A stretch of 64,000 bases of DNA, taken from positions 18,054,220 through 18,118,219 of the forward strand of contig NC_089275.1 in NCBI RefSeq assembly GCF_963678975.1, written 5' to 3'. The notes under the pieces are model-generated. The model was given only the letters and a program-made list of their open reading frames with translations, was not told where the DNA came from and ran no database searches. Positions 22,302 through 36,011 of this stretch are shown one piece after another (positions within the stretch are counted from its first letter, which is position 1; every line of letters starts with the position of its first letter). Origin of the DNA: Dysidea avara. Its lineage: Eukaryota > Porifera > Demospongiae > Dictyoceratida > Dysideidae. The translations under genes and the position numbers were made by a program.

Positions 22302-23503
22302 ATTATTATGCTTTATGTGAGGTTCAATGTTTCATTTTATATGTACACTTGTTTCTATAGCAACTACTATTATGCTGTAATATGCAAATTGATGGTTATT
22401 AGCTTTATTGAAACTCTAGCTAAATGTACACTACTGAAATTTTGATGGAAGCTTGCATTAAGCCTAGCAATTAATCAGTGGTGGATCTAGAAATTTTCAG
22501 AGAGGGTTTCCACTCAGGACTTGCAAGCTGTAAGTTGAAGACCAAAAATCAAACAAACAAAGAAAGGTCACTACATGCTATGGAATGCCATAATGGTAAT
22601 TTCAAAAAGCAAAAGTACGAAGTTTCGCCAGTAGAAAAAGTCCTGATATAATACAGTATGTATAACGCTTGGTGATTTTATCAACCACACAAATCGTAGG
22701 GGCACGTGCTATTTTCAGAGGGGGTACATGCAGTGTTTTGTAGGTCTGTGTAGGCTCTGTAGGTTTAATTGCTTTTTTTCTGCTTTTTGTCTTTTATAAA
22801 TTTCTAGCTAGAGATTGGGGAGGATGGGAGTGCCATTAGGACCGGAATGTATATACTTTAAAAGTTTCTGGAAACCCCAGAAACCCCCATAAAATCACCC
22901 CTGACTTTGTGTTTAACAGTTGTGATTTAAAAAGAACTTGCATTTCAACATATCAACTTAAACTACATGCTCAAGAATGTATATGCATAGTTGCTTGTTG
23001 ATTTCTTAAAGATGCTAAAACTTGTGTTGAACAGATTGACGTCAATTTAGTTTTTGTTTTATATGATGCAATGAAATTACAAACATGCAATATGCAACAT
23101 TACAGACTGCAATATGTTGTTCATGGTATCCTAATGTACATTACATGCATAATAACTGGTAATTTACATATTATTGAGTGATTTACTCAAATGTTTAATA
23201 TTGTATACTGGTGTTGCATATGCCCTCTTCCAGTCTGAAGGGAGTTTACCCTGATGTATAATGCAGTCAAGTGTATAACAACAAATCCTTGCACTGAATT
23301 TGACAGCTATTAAAGGCACCAGTAATGTAAATTGTAGCTCATATTAGGAGACTCTCAGTCTGTATGCACATTGCAATTTGATCAGTTTCATGTGTGTACT
23401 GAAATGTTGACGGTGTTACTATGCAGAATACAAAATTACACAATTCACAGCAGTCTTCTTCATAATCCATTACTGCATGGATTAATAAAAAGTACACAAA
23501 CTA

Positions 23504-23814
23504 GATGATTAAAAAATTGGAAATTTTAAAATGGGAATAAGGATCGCTGAAAAAGCCATGAAACAAGAAGGGATCGCTGGGGTGGTAATATAAACTACAA
23601 GTCCCTATTTTGACTCTCTGTCGGTGGTAATGTAAACCACAAATCCCTATTTTGACTCACTTCAAAATGACAGAGTATGTAACTAATGATTTATGACAGA
23701 GAGTCAAAATAGGGATTTGTGGTTTACATTACCACCCCAGCGATCCCTTCTTGTTTCGTGGCTTATTTCAGCGATCCCTATTCCCATTTTAAAATTTCCA
23801 ATTTTTTATTCATC
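23504..23814. mobile_element. Foldback MITE with TA target duplication
   Basis: Arms are nearly perfect. The left GATGATTAAAAAATTGGAAA (after TA 23502-23503) pairs with the right end before TA 23815-23816. Inner shared blocks are GGGATCGCTG, AGTCAAAATAGGGATTTGTG and its complement. Length is 311 bp, non-coding. Arm phrase ACAAGAAGGGATCG resembles that in the elements at 3658 and 49287. Confidence 0.8.
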
Positions 23815-23999
23815 TAGTAGTAGATATTCTGTCATTGCATATGTATGCAGTTATATGTATAACTATTCAATATGAAAATATTTATACAGTTTCTATGATG
23901 TACTCTTGACTGTTTCATTAGAGTAGTATATCAGCCTCTTAATGTAGAGGGGCTCTAGCTTCTCATGTTCCCCATAGTAGCACAGTGTATAAATATGGT

Positions 24000-24480
24000 A
24001 ATTTTATGCATGAAAAGTATCAAACTTGGCACAGATACTAGAATGCCATTCATTTTTGATATAGTTATGTGTAATTGCATATTTTGACCTTTGGTGGTGA
24101 TCTTTATGTATGGAAATTTTTACATTGAAAAATCGTATTTTTGTTTTAGTCTTAATCCTGGGGCATGTATTGGCACTGTTAAAACATAACATGGTTTCAA
24201 ATTAACAAATTCATGATCATCAATTTTGTATTAGCCATGAAATTCTATAAAGCTACCTTTCCATTGGCAATAATTTACATGTACACCCAATGCAAGAACA
24301 GACAAATTTAAAGAATATTGTAATCATAGATAAAGTAGATCATGACATCTTTAATTTACACTTGGGAACGTGTTTGAAATAATGCATGAGGCCAGTAAGA
24401 TAAAGATGAATTTTCAGTGCTGCAAAGGTCACCAAAGGTCAACCTGTGATGGCACTAGCTATATTAAAAGAATGAATGTC
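24000..24480. mobile_element. Inverted-arm element with TTGACCTTTGGTGACCTT motif
   Basis: The left arm (about 24050-24115) and the complement of the right arm (about 24420-24480) share cattcattttt, gatata and ttgacctttggtg. The same arms occur in the element at about 60860-61480. Confidence 0.5.
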
Positions 24481-25664
24481 ATTAGGAGTACTGAACTGAT
24501 ATAGAAAGTTTATGAAGTGGAATAAATAAATTCACTTTGACCGGACGTTATCCCTTATTACGTAGGTGGAGAGTAACTGGACTAATGCAGCTTTCAGCAT
24601 TCCAAAAATGTCCACTACGAAGACATTAAGATACCGTACAATTAAATACACCAGTATTTGAAGGCATTTCAAATAGGCTCGTGCTCTTGATTACGTATAG
24701 ATATATGTGTTAATGAAGACATATTGAATTAATTGCATAGCAGGACTATATGATTCCGCTGAAGAGTAGTTAGGCGACTGCTCTATTAGAATTTAGAGTA
24801 TATCGATCTTCTGCATTCCCAGCACTGACTCATGCAGTATTCCATTCATGCATAGCTAACCTTTAGCTAGTACAAATCCCAGTAAATCAAGGTAAAGTAA
24901 GTTGGCTAATGACTACAGTAGTTGCTTTAGCTATACTTTTGCAATTGTATGGGCATTGGAAAAAGTGAGGGGACACTGCCCCTCCACTGTTGAAAAAGTG
25001 GGGGGGCAGTTGCCCCCTCTATTTCTTCGCCCCTGTAACTATGGCTGCATGCATGTACTCCCAGTGCAAGTCATGACTGGAAGACCCTCATAATCACTCT
25101 GTCAATCACACACTCCTCTGTAGTCTGTACTCTGGCAGATTTTAAGGAAACAAAACTGCTGCCATGAACCTTCATTGTAACTGGCTGTTCAGATTTACAG
25201 TGGACACACCTAACTATATGACCTAAAATAGAAAGTTTGTATATAAATAAAATAGCTATAGCTTGACCTTTGCAAAATTTAATATTCTATAGCTACAATC
25301 AATTGCAGGTCAAAGCTATATGCAATCTATAAATACCTACATATGCTGCAAGCTTAGCAAGCTAAAACCCGTGACCATTCATCGTATGGTACGCACTTTA
25401 AGGTCTGCATGACTAGTGACATAAACAATGCCGGATAACGAACACACCTATGGCCTTAAGTAATCGGAAATAACCGTAAATTCAAGTTGTATATAAACAA
25501 AACTAGCGACCTTTGCTAGCTTTTTGCCAAGTTCTATCGCTAGTCCGAGGCTAGGTTACTTTCAGGGTGATTTTGTCGCTTTTGTAACTTAAAAGTTATT
25601 CCAAATACAGTTTTGACTTAAATCTTAGTCTCAGCTATCCCATCTATTGATCTATCGATTTAAA

Positions 25665-28354
25665 ATGCCGGCGACCTTCAGTAAACAAATCAAGAGCGCA
25701 GGAGCAAAAATAACTGGGGACTACATAGAGAGCGTCTACAGCTACCAGACGACTAGCGTGGAGAGGACGCCGACTGGAGTACACGTCAAACCTGTTACTC
25801 ACGAGATGGTGTTCCGAACAAAGGCCAGCGCTCCTCGTCTAGGGGTCATGCTGGTCGGCTGGGGAGGTAACAATGGTAGTACTGTGACTGCGACCATCCT
25901 GGCTAACAAGATGAACCTGTCTTGGAGGACTAAACACGGCGACAAGGTGATTTTCGTACCAGTAGTATGTTGCTATAATGACGTCATCAAAAGGTCATTG
26001 CTTGAACTAGTCCTTTCGTGTTGGCTTATCGTTATGTTGTAGTCTCTCATTAGTTTAATAACGTGTGAAGGGAATTGTCTTAGCTATGATGGTACAAACT
26101 AATGTCAATAGCATGTAAATCTTGAGTTTGACCTTTAAGGATATTCATTACACAGTGAGTTTACATTGTGTATGCGACGTGTAAAAACTTCTAACTGTAA
26201 GAATTATAACTATTGTATATATAATAGGATGTATTTACTGATATGTTAAAGAGTTTGATCACTGTAAATCAATTGTTTACATGCTGTCACACCAAAGGTC
26301 AATAGGTCACTTTGTGTAAAAGGGCAATATTGTCACAATACTGTTTCTCTAATGTTGCTCATCTTATTATACAGAGAGCTAACTACTTTGGATCCATCAC
26401 ACAAGCTTCTACAGTGTGTCTTGGTCCAGGCAGTAATGGAGAAGATGTGTTTGTTCCAATGAATGAGATGTTACCAATGGTGAACCCAAACGACATTGTT
26501 ATTGACGGTAAGGAACATGGTGTTTGGTATGATGATTAATATGCATAAAACCACATAATTGATTGCTATAAATAGAACAGATGTGTTGGTGCTACCTGTG
26601 GCATCCTACACAGCCACAGAAGCTGTAAATTAAAGTTTAAATGACTGTTATTGTCACTATTCAATAGGTTGGGATATCAGTTCAAAGAACTTGGCTGATG
26701 CTATGTGGGATGCTTGTGTGCTGGAGTCCAACCTTCAGGATCAGCTAGCACCACACATGAAGAAAATGAAACCCAGACCTTCAATCTACTGTCCTGACTT
26801 CATTGCTGCTAACCAATCTGATCGTGCTGATAATGTGTTGAAAGGTGATTACTACATATCCATTAACACCACATCAACACTAGTGGTCAAGCTGTTGTAT
26901 ATTTGATATCGTCTCCATTTCTTAGGTACAAAATGGGAAATGATGGAACAGATTAGAGCTGACATCAGAGATTTTAAGACAAAGGAAAAGCTGGATAAAG
27001 TACAGTAGCTGCAATGCATAGAGCAGCTTTAACATTACCTATTGTTTTAGGTGATAGTCTTGTGGACTGCTAACACTGAGAGATTTTGTGATGTCTCTGT
27101 TGGACTGAATGACACTGCTGACAACTTGTTGAAGTCGATACGTGACAATGAAAGTGAAGTGTCACCATCTACCATTTTTGCTGTAGCAAGCATCCTAGAA
27201 AAGGTACATCATTCTCACTGCTAAATGTATGCTGCTTCATTTATTGTTCATTTCCAGACCACATACATCAATGGGTCACCACAAAACACGTTTGTACCAG
27301 GAGTGGTGCAATTGGCAGAGAAAGAGGGAGTGTTTATTGGTGGGGATGATTTTAAGTCAGGCCAGACAAAGGTCAAATCTGTCCTGGTGGATTTCTTAGT
27401 ATCTGCTGGAATAAAGGTATTTTTTAAAATGCAACCAAACACGAATTTACTTGCTTTATCACAGCCAACCTCAATTGCTTCATATAATCATCTCGGAAAT
27501 AATGATGGAAAAAATCTGTCAGCTCCTAAGCAATTCCGATCGAAGGAGGTAGGAAGTTTCCTGCATGTTATGCTTTAGCTTTGAAGTGAATTCTGTAACA
27601 GATTTCAAAGAGCAATGTCGTAGATGATATGGTAGAGTCTAACTCAATTCTCTATGCAAAAGGAGAGAAACCAGATCACATTGTAAGTAACACACAAACT
27701 TAAGGCACTTTACTATTACCATTTTCAGGTGGTTATTAAATACGTTCCTTGTGTTGGAGACAGCAAGAGAGCAATGGATGAGTATACCTCAGAGATCTGT
27801 ATGGGTGGAAACAACACTATTGTTCTGCACAACACTTGCGAGGTAAGTACAAAGATTTGTACAGTACACAGGATTAACTGTTCTACGCAGGACTCATTGC
27901 TGGCCACACCAATCATATTGGATCTCATCATTATTTCTGAACTGTGTGAGCGTATCAGTATGAAAGTGGAGGGAGGAGAGTTTGAGAGTTTTCATCCAGT
28001 ATTGTCTGTGTTGAGTTACTTGTTGAAGGCTCCCATGGTACCATCAGGAACACCAGTTGTCAATGCTTTGTTCAGACAAAAAATGTGCCTAGAAAACATT
28101 TTCAGGTATGTAAGTATCAGGTGACATGTACAGAGTCATGTGACAAATACTTCCCAAATCACAGGGCTTGTCTTGGACTGCCAGCACAGAACTACATGAT
28201 GTTGGAACACAAGGTCCCTACACTAATGGCTGAACTAGCTGAGAGAAGCCCAATGTCCACTTCATCTACACAACCGAAGGTCCCTATGCAGCAAGCAGTA
28301 CCACAATCTAATGGGGTTCACCTCAATGGAGCAACCACCAATGGAGTCCATTAA
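25665..28354 (+). CDS. ISYNA1: Inositol-3-phosphate synthase (11 exons, complete)
   Basis: The enzyme converts D-glucose 6-phosphate to 1D-myo-inositol 3-phosphate using bound NAD, the committed cytosolic step of inositol synthesis. Exons: 25665-25946, 26375-26507, 26668-26844, 26926-26999, 27051-27203, 27258-27416, 27465-27548, 27602-27682, 27729-27842, 27891-28105, 28165-28354. All introns are GT-AG and phases join to 553 residues, close to the family's usual length (about 510-560). Visible motifs are the NAD-binding GWGGNNGST (65-73), [34 protein letters not shown] (301-311), [10 protein letters not shown] (332-341) and YTSEI. The carboxyl tail is Ser/Thr/Gln-rich and variable, as in animals. 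The start is the first ATG and gives an N-terminus of normal length. I see no defect. Confidence 0.97.
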
Positions 28355-29752
28355 GCCAACAGAATCCACTAAACCAAGCGTCCACTAACAATTCTTTTAA
28401 ATTATTATATTGTATAGATAACTATGTACATGATACATGCATATCATCAATAATGTATACGTATATATTTAACAATGTCTATACTAGCAATGTATGTGTA
28501 TGTCTATTGTCCATGCAGTGCTGTACATGTAATGCTACTGCTGTGACTTGCTATGTATTGTTTGATCAATTGAGTTCTGGTGATTGAAAAATGTAGTACA
28601 GTTTTATAAAGTTTTGGTGATTAAACAATGTATAGTTCAAGGTATTTTTATACGGTGGCCATTTTCATGGGTGTGGAGCTAGGATGTGGCGTGGTGAGTA
28701 ATGTGAGAAGTGGAGCCACTTCAAGGTTTGACCTTTTGTGACCTTAGTGTAGTAGCTACATCTTATAATGGAAAATCATGCTTAGGAGCTTTTGTTAGTA
28801 CATACCATTGCATGTAGTGACGATTACGCATCACTCGAAAGATACTTTCTACTTAATCTTCGACTTTCGCTTAGCTACCCTTGTGAGTATAGCGCTTATT
28901 GATTAGCGGTTAGGGGAGCTTATTTATTAGTGGTTTGGGGCGCTTATAACCGGTCAGCGCTTATACCCTGTCAGCGAAAACAGAAGCGGTCAGTTATTAT
29001 TTTTGCAATGCATTGAGCTCTGTGATTTCGTCACCCAACCACACTTTTTACATAAATAGTAATTCTTTTGGTGGTTTCTGCACTCTAATAGAGCAGTCAA
29101 ACTACACTCTATAGCCAGCAGTTATCCTTTCTTTAATTAAAATGCAAAAACCAGTAGAGCTAAAATACTGCAGATACCAAGCAGTGTAATTACAATCGTG
29201 TCTATTCAATAGAGTATTGCAATGACTGTTGTATTAGAGTATATTGCTCTATAGAGTTATAACTATCTTGATCTTTCAATCTGAAAGTGGTCTAGTCAAT
29301 GCCTGACCCGTGGGCTCTGGCCCTGTATAAGCTATAATACAGTAGCTCTCCAAAGACCTTTTGGGCTGGATTAAATTTTGGCGGAAATTAAGATCAAAGT
29401 TTATTGAAAGTTGAGCCAAGTTTACATCATACGACAGAAAATTTGGAAACCTGTCACCAAATTCCTGGAGCCACCCTTGATTTTTCTGAAATTGCGGACT
29501 TTTTCAAGAGCAGTTCTTCAGAACTCTCCTACCTATCATGAGAATGAGCTAGCTTAGAACATCTGAATACACAATGATAACCATGCAAACCCGGTTTTCT
29601 GTATAATAAATAATTAAGTAATATTCTGTATAGATCCAATTACACATGTAACTGAACCTAGTGTAAAATAATATTACTGATGCACAAGTCAATATTTTGT
29701 ATGTATACATGTAAAATATATGTGGTGTACTTAACATAGCTTATTATGTTAC
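28355..29752. other. 3' UTR and intergenic DNA
   Basis: Downstream of the synthase stop is AT-rich sequence without a clear AATAAA close to the stop (ATTAAA occurs near 28620). Copies of the TCTATTAGAGTAT motif occur near 29085 and 29230. No gene is supported. Confidence 0.5.
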
Positions 29753-29964
29753 CGTACGCAAGGAAATTTTGACATCAAAATAATTTGACGAATTCAGACT
29801 TCAAGATTTGACGAATAAAATGTTGACGAAAATGAAGAAATTGTAGAGAAAACCTGTACTTTTAAGGGCGCTTATAAACATTTGACGAATTTAAATTTGA
29901 CGAATTAAACTGATTCGTCAAATTCGTTAAATTTTTTTGACGTCAAAATTTCCTTGCGTACGCA
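29753..29964. mobile_element. Short TIR element with iterated TTTGACGAATT
   Basis: The left end CGTACGCAAGGAAATTTTGA and the right complement agree almost fully. Outside lies GTTAC on both sides (29748-29752; 29965-29969), a candidate 5-bp target duplication. The interior contains at least five TTTGACGAA units in both orientations. It is 212 bp and non-coding. Confidence 0.7.
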
Positions 29965-30029
29965 GTTACTTTTTGTCATTCATATGTTTGAAGTGATGCA
30001 GCAATTACAGTTGTAATTATCTTTAGTAA

Positions 30030-32491
30030 TTAGTTTTCTGCCACCAAAGGCTCTCGATACTCCCGATAGTTAAAGGTAACCTCAGGAACATTAGCAAGTT
30101 GAAAATTTTGTACTGTTGATCTGTTCTTGATCCATCCCACAACTGTGTTCACACCTTGTTGTATCTTGTTCCTGATCACTCCACCACACATATAATTGAA
30201 GTGAACTGCAGTTGTAATGCTTACTAAATTGGCAATGACTGGATTAGTGTGGTGAAACACCAACAAGTATAAAATCTGGAGGTTTAGAATAATGAGCTGT
30301 TCGTCGTAGTTCTGGTATTTACACTTAATAGGGTGTAGCATGCCTGTCACCGCACATACTATTGCAATGACTAAATTTGCCACGTTGAGATATGCAGTTG
30401 TATTAAGTGTAGAAATCCAAAGGAATACTGCTCGTATCACAAGCTGTAAACCAGTCCAGTAATAAAATCTGTCCTTGTATGGTCCATGATAAGCATCCAG
30501 TAGTGGCTTAAATTTGTTGATGTAATGGAATCTCTGGAGTGGCCTGTTAAACAACAAGATAATGGTAAAGGGTACTTGTATCAGGAATATGATGAGACAT
30601 GTTATGAATAAGATGATAAATCTTACTCCAAGTAGTGGCACATTAGCATCTACTGACCACACCAATGTAGACTGTTCACTGGGTAGTTGAGTGATGGTGG
30701 AATAGGAGAACAAGACAATGGATACTGTGTGGAGTATTTTAGTATAGGACAATAGGAATAGTGTAGCAAGTACTGGTAATGCTCTACGTGCAGTGAGCCT
30801 CTGTATTTTAGTGGAGTAACGACTTGTTATGATGAGTGATGTAGCAATGAAGATGAGGTAGAAAGGAAACTCTAGCTGTAACCACATATTAGCATAATCA
30901 TCCATACCATTGTAGAAACATGATGGAATACCCAAATCAAGATTAGCTAGTGATGTAAAGGTGTAAGCAGGGGCGGATCCAGGGTGGGGCTTTGGGGGCT
31001 GAAGCCCCCCCTTCATATTTAGGCTTTACTTGATCAATATGCTGAGTATTATAATGAAATTTTGTCTTAGCATAATTATATGATCACTAATAATACAAAT
31101 ACTCATAAAACCACCTTATAAACATCTTTCCAAGGTATTATCAGTGGATTTATGCTAAAGTTTATGCAACAAGGACCCGGATCAGCATTGGAGGTGTACA
31201 AGATTGAGATACTCTAATAGAGCAGTCAGCTAACTACTCTAATAGAACATTCACTGGAAACATGTAGTTGGTTCTGTTATGGAATTTTTCCAAATCTGCC
31301 TGCACTTATACATACAATGAAGTGCATTAGTCTGTTTAAAGGGCTTCATTCATGCATCTACTTGTGTAGTTAATATGTATGGTAATACTTAATTCAGGTA
31401 CACAATTTCCATTGAAAATGCTCTCAGATTCAATCTTGTATTGTTCAAATTTCAAAATTTTCCATTTTCAACATTATTATTCTAACAAGCACCTATTCAG
31501 TGTTGTGCAATTGTGAGAGGGGTACATCATGTACTTGGTTGTCTGTACCTACCCAAACTTTTCCATTAGCAAAATGCTTCAGAGCCATACCTATAATTTA
31601 AAGGCAGTATATAAATTATCTAGATATGAATTTTATGTGGAAATGTCTCCAAATTGCAGTATTTTAGCATCTATTTTTCAAAAATTTTCCTGGGGGGGGG
31701 CATGCCCCCAGACCCCCTAGTTCCCTCTACCCAAGAGATTAGTACCTTGAGTTAGCCCCCCCCCCCCCCCCCCCCTTATAAATCCTAGATCCGCCCCTGG
31801 TAAGCTGGTGTGAATTTATCAAACAACACTGAAGTATTAACACCTGTCACATTAAAATACAAGATAAAGGCATTAATATTTCCATCAGTTACTGTGAGAT
31901 TAAGGACAAAAAGTAATAAAACCAACACAAGACCTGCTATTGCAATGGGAACAATGAGAATTAAGTAGGCATTGGGACACTGTTGACATTGTGGGGAAGC
32001 AAATATAGTACTGAGACCTTGCTGACATTCTCCACATAAAACACCAGATCTGTTATAAATACACTGTGAGCTGGGAGTAGAGAAGTTCAGATCTGATGGA
32101 TGAGACATACAGTATTGAAATGGACACTTCAGAGAAACATGATAAAAATAAGAGTCATTATGAATTCTTGCTGACATCCAACTATTTCTTGGACGTACTA
32201 TTGTTTTATCATCAATATTGCAGCTAGATGCTCTAAGTTTTGGATAGCAAACACATTTCTATTTATTTCAATGAAGCTAGGTGGACAAGGAAGTTTTCTA
32301 GCATAAAACTATTAATATAAAGATCGTCATCATTATGAACTTTTGGAAATATTGCACACCAAGTATCACTAGGAAATGTTATTATTCCACTTGCAGTTGT
32401 TGTCAGTTAGTTGAAACGATATAGTTTTGGTGCTGTTTATAGTACATGGTGATACATACAACTGTTTGCTATTGGGTCATGAAACAACTAC
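30030..32491 (-). pseudogene. Broken beta-helix/multi-pass membrane protein gene, C-terminal half
   Basis: This is the 3' half of a gene whose 5' half is 38636-40546; the two are separated by a 6.1-kb element. Minus-strand reading recovers the family order: FPSDTWCA motif (about 32355), Cys-rich segment with CGECQQGLS (about 32030), then several hydrophobic segments and the tail NYREYREPLV just before the stop at 30030. The membrane part (30981-30030) is nearly identical in DNA to the intact paralogue at 42043-42990. Between the Cys-rich part and the membrane part a separate element (30968-31799) interrupts the frame after KFTPAY. Stops and shifts also lie near 32270-32430. The gene is therefore inactive. 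Confidence 0.85.
30968..31799. mobile_element. ~830-bp TIR element (CAGGGGCGGATC ends) inside the broken gene
   Basis: The left end CAGGGGCGGATC (30968-30979) and the right end GATCCGCCCCTG (31788-31799) are exact complements. GTAAG is present on both sides (30963-30967; 31800-31804), a 5-bp target duplication. Removing the element and one copy rejoins the host frame. The interior has a C21-type homopolymer (about 31756-31776), a ctggggggg/gccccc phrase and a TCTATTAGAGTATCTC motif (complement) near 31205. CAG-ends suggest a hAT-related non-autonomous element. Confidence 0.8.
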
Positions 32492-32499
32492 CACAGGAA

Positions 32500-32960
32500 A
32501 AAATGTGGCATTTCCTGTAGCAGGATATGTGCAGGAAATTTACAGGACAGGTGACATTTCCAGCACATATCCGGGAGATGGAAATGTACAGGAAATTTGC
32601 AAATTTCCTGTACATTTCCTACTACATGATAGGGCACAATTTCCTACAGATTTCCTGCACTGGACATATGAAATTTCCTGCAGATTTCTTCTATAAGGTA
32701 TTTATGAAATTTCCAATACATTTCCTCTATACAATATCTATGGAATTTCCTATAGATTTCCCCTATACAATATCTATGAAATTTCCTGTAGATTTCCTCT
32801 ATACAATATCTATGAAATTTCCTATAGATTTCCCCTATACCATATCTATGAAATTTCCTACAGATTTCCCTTATACAATATCTATGACATTTCCAACAGA
32901 TTTCTTCTATACAGTATTAATGAAATTTCAAACACATTTCTTGTACAGTATCAATGAAAC
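32500..32960. repeat. Subterminal GGAAAT array, left end of the CACTA-like element
   Basis: Tandem ~33-36-bp units of the type TATGAAATTTCCTATAGATT then TCCCCTATACAATATC recur about nine times (32690-32950). Before them lie scattered aggaaat/atttcct motifs. The facing array at 38130-38620 is less regular (CAGGAAATGTGNCAGAAATGT). Confidence 0.85.
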
Positions 32961-34010
32961 TTATACATGTGGTAAAAACTGTAAACAATAATATCTACAT
33001 GGTATTACATTATATACATGTACACAGTTACAAGGGTATAGTATAGCTACAAGTTAGTCACATAGTACAGTACCATATATCAGATTTTGTGACCCATCAC
33101 GAAATTTCTTTTGCTTGGGACAAAGTGTGATCACCTGGGCTGAACCTGTTTAATTGACTACCATCTTTATCATCATATCAGCATGTTTACTCCTTAAGCT
33201 TGAGTTTTAACTTTCATTAGCCCATCGTGTCACTCCTTGCTAGATGTCTCTCTGCTCTCTTGGTGTATCGATGTCACTTAATATCTTCTTGATTGATAGC
33301 TATTTCCACCTTGCCCTTAAGTTCGGCATATTACAGCTGCTCCACTTTATTGAAGGTTCTGCAAATTGTATAATGTAACTGATGCACGGTATAATACACA
33401 TTAACAAAAAAATGCAACCTACACTACAATATAACTATTTTTCTTGGACATTTAAGAAAGTTGAACGATGCAAGATTACTGAAAACAGATCCAGTGTAAC
33501 CATACGAAAAATGTTTGTGGTCAGGGCCAACAAATATGAAAAACTGAACACATTAATACCAGAGCTTATGATAACGTCCAGACACCGGACAAAATCCGGT
33601 CAAATTGCATAGATGTCTGACCATAATGCAATTTGTCCGGACACAGTGTCCCATCAAAGCATAAAGAAGGAGCCTAAGGGCTGAGCTGGCATGCTATCAA
33701 CAATAACATTCACTTGGTTGCCAGGAGATAGTATACATTCTTACAACCCAAGGGAGTGACCATAAATGTACCATTGCCAACCCACTGGTGTACTTTAACC
33801 ACATAACAGCTGCAGTAAGGCATGTGATGTCTTACCACTATAATGTTTATTTGCTATGCTACAGTAGACATGTTGGGCATTCATCTCATGTCCAGTCAAT
33901 TTTGGCAATTGTCCGGCCGATTTTGGTTTGTCAGGACATTGTGGCAGGACAACAGAGAATTCTTATCATAAGCTCTGTAATACTATGCATAGAAAACACA
34001 TTAATAGTAG

Positions 34011-34660
34011 GACCTAATGTATTTCGCAGACTGGACTCGCAGACTGGACTCATGCACTGAACTAAACAGCTTCTTAACAGTTATCCAGGCATTATCTAGC
34101 TCCTGTACCACTGGAAACACCATTATCAAGCTAAAACTGTTGAAGCTGCTCTTCCTACAAAGTTACAGAGTTTGCGAATGCACTAATTTAATAGAATGTT
34201 TACAAAACATGTGTACTTGTGCATACTAGCAGTGGTGGAGGCTATTGTAGTTGCGTAGGATTAATTCCTTTGCTGCTTTACTGCCTAGTACTAGTGGATA
34301 GGCTACTGTGAATGACCAGAAGTAAATACTTAGCGATGTTGTTAGTATTGCGCTATCCGCTTAATGCTGCCTGCTAAGTTAGTTTACATCTAAAAATATG
34401 TTGTCACTATATAGACTGTGTAGAAAAGGCTATGTGTAGCCTATATCTAACTATTTATGCACTATTATAACGTCTTGTAAATATTCTAATAAATTAGTGC
34501 ACGTGCGATATTTGTGACTTTGTAGGAAGAGCAGCTTCAGTAGTTTTAGCTTGACATTAGTGTCTACAGTGGTACAAGAACTAGGAAATTCCTGGATAAT
34601 TGTTAAGAAGCTGTTTCTAACTTAGTGTGAGTCCACTCCACAAAATACATTAGGCCTATT
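34011..34660. repeat. Inverted duplication of an exon-like segment (~190-bp arms, ~260-bp spacer)
   Basis: Bases about 34011-34207 and the complement of 34466-34660 align: cctaatgtatttYg, acagcttcttaacaRttatc, tgtaccactg, aagctaaaact and gaagctgctcttcctacaaa. Both arms encode a peptide of the type KLKLLKLLFLQS followed by CTNL. Divergence is substantial, so the duplication is old. Confidence 0.75.
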
Positions 34661-35786
34661 AGTAGCAGGTTGGCAGCTATTCTTGAAAACTAGCTCCTTA
34701 AGTGGCTGAAATACAGCAGAATCAATACCAAAATCTTTGGCTGGCTGTTGAAGGCCATCCACCACTGATTCTCATGAAGCAAGGTCCTCGTGTCAAAGCC
34801 AGAAAATGTGACTAGAGCCTGACAGGGCACCCAGAAAACATAACCTCAAGAAACCAGATTTGAGCATCAAAATCACCGGATAGTTTGATATTGTAGCTAC
34901 CCACTAGAGGTGGTCGTTCAATTTCCCCTGGTGTATAATTTGGATCCGCTTTCTAAAATCAAGTTACAAATAATGGTAAAGTACTGTGTGGTATTATGTT
35001 CAATCCAAATGCACCTGGGAATGCATACATACTACTCAAGGTCACAATTACTGTAGGCAAGATATGAGCAATGTAGGATATAAGGTTACACATATTTTGA
35101 ACAGGATGTCTGTTTGTGGCCTTGTTTAATGATACACCACAGAATAAACACATATTACAAACAAATACATAATTACAAACAAGACTTGTAATCACAAAAG
35201 AGAACCTCACCTACAGACCAGGTGACACATCAACGACATTCAGTAACAGCTCAAACTCAATTGTAGGTTGGCATCCTGAGGTCCGATGGACGTTTTCAAC
35301 AGGTGCTATAGTCTTAATGATGTTCACCATCTTGGCAAAGCTACCATTCTCTTAATATATCTGGTGATACATTCTGCTGACGAGTAACACTATATTTATC
35401 TCCAGACATACTACTCTATTGATGAGTGCGATTTTGATAACCTGGATATAATAAATATTTGTGTACTGGACTAGGCGACTCTAAATGATGCCTACCTTGT
35501 TTTCCTGCACCGAGTTGTAGTAAGAAGAGCTTGTTTGTTTCCTCACATTAGAAGCAGTGGCAATAATACCATTCCTTTTCACATACCCATATGGAATTAC
35601 AGTTGTTATGGTAGGTGGGTGATGTGCGAGTAGTGACTTGAGTCCAGAACCCCTCGAGTCGAGACGGCCGCTTCACTGGCATTCTTTTATTTCACTACTT
35701 GCTTGCGGAATCTTCTCTTTCTCTATGCCACAGAAGAACGCTTCGATTCTCTCCAACTTTCTGCCAGCACCTGCCAACGTCGCCAT
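34466..35786 (-). pseudogene. Exon-like fragments of an unrecognised gene carried by the CACTA-like element
   Basis: On the minus strand an ATG at 35786-35784 opens MATLAGAGRKLERIEAFF. It continues, apart from one TGA near 35666, through a peptide ending YYNSVQENK at a donor-like aag|gtaggc (35496/35495), followed by an acceptor-like tatatccag before 35441. Farther on, open segments read KMVNIIKTIAPVENVH (about 35335), KADPNYTPGEIERPP after an ag at about 34955, and SFLTIIQEFPSSCTT near 34610. This looks like a spliced host gene captured and decaying, but I do not recognise the protein. Each piece alone is short, so confidence is limited. Confidence 0.4.
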
Positions 35787-35978
35787 TTTTAATGTTCCCG
35801 CGCAGCATAACAAACGCCTCAACTTTTGTCAGAAAAAACTATTAAGTTGCGCGCTTAGGTTAAAATCGATCGGTTAAAATTCTTGCTCTTTGCGACCCAC
35901 CCAACCTTTTACTCTAGAAGAGAAAGAGAGTATCTTCCCTCATATTATGTACAGCTAGCTAAATATTATACGTAGCTA

Positions 35979-36011
35979 TACCATAGATTATATAGAGGGC
36001 TATAATCTATG
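35979..36011. repeat. Small perfect hairpin
   Basis: CCATAGATTATA and its complement TATAATCTATGG flank an 8-9 nt loop, within the CACTA-like element. Confidence 0.6.

Larger units (their letters stand above)
20441..25664. other. Intergenic region rich in small inverted-repeat elements
   Basis: No gene is supported. It holds inverted-repeat elements at 21796-22301, 23504-23814 and about 24000-24480, a degraded ggtggatct...atcacccctga type repeat at about 22480-22905, and the presumed promoter of the inositol-3-phosphate synthase gene near 25400-25664. Confidence 0.5.

Noticed and set aside
32527-32991. 154-codon plus-strand frame
   Set aside because: It is a translation of the GGAAAT subterminal repeat array (repeating ISMKFP-type units), not a gene.
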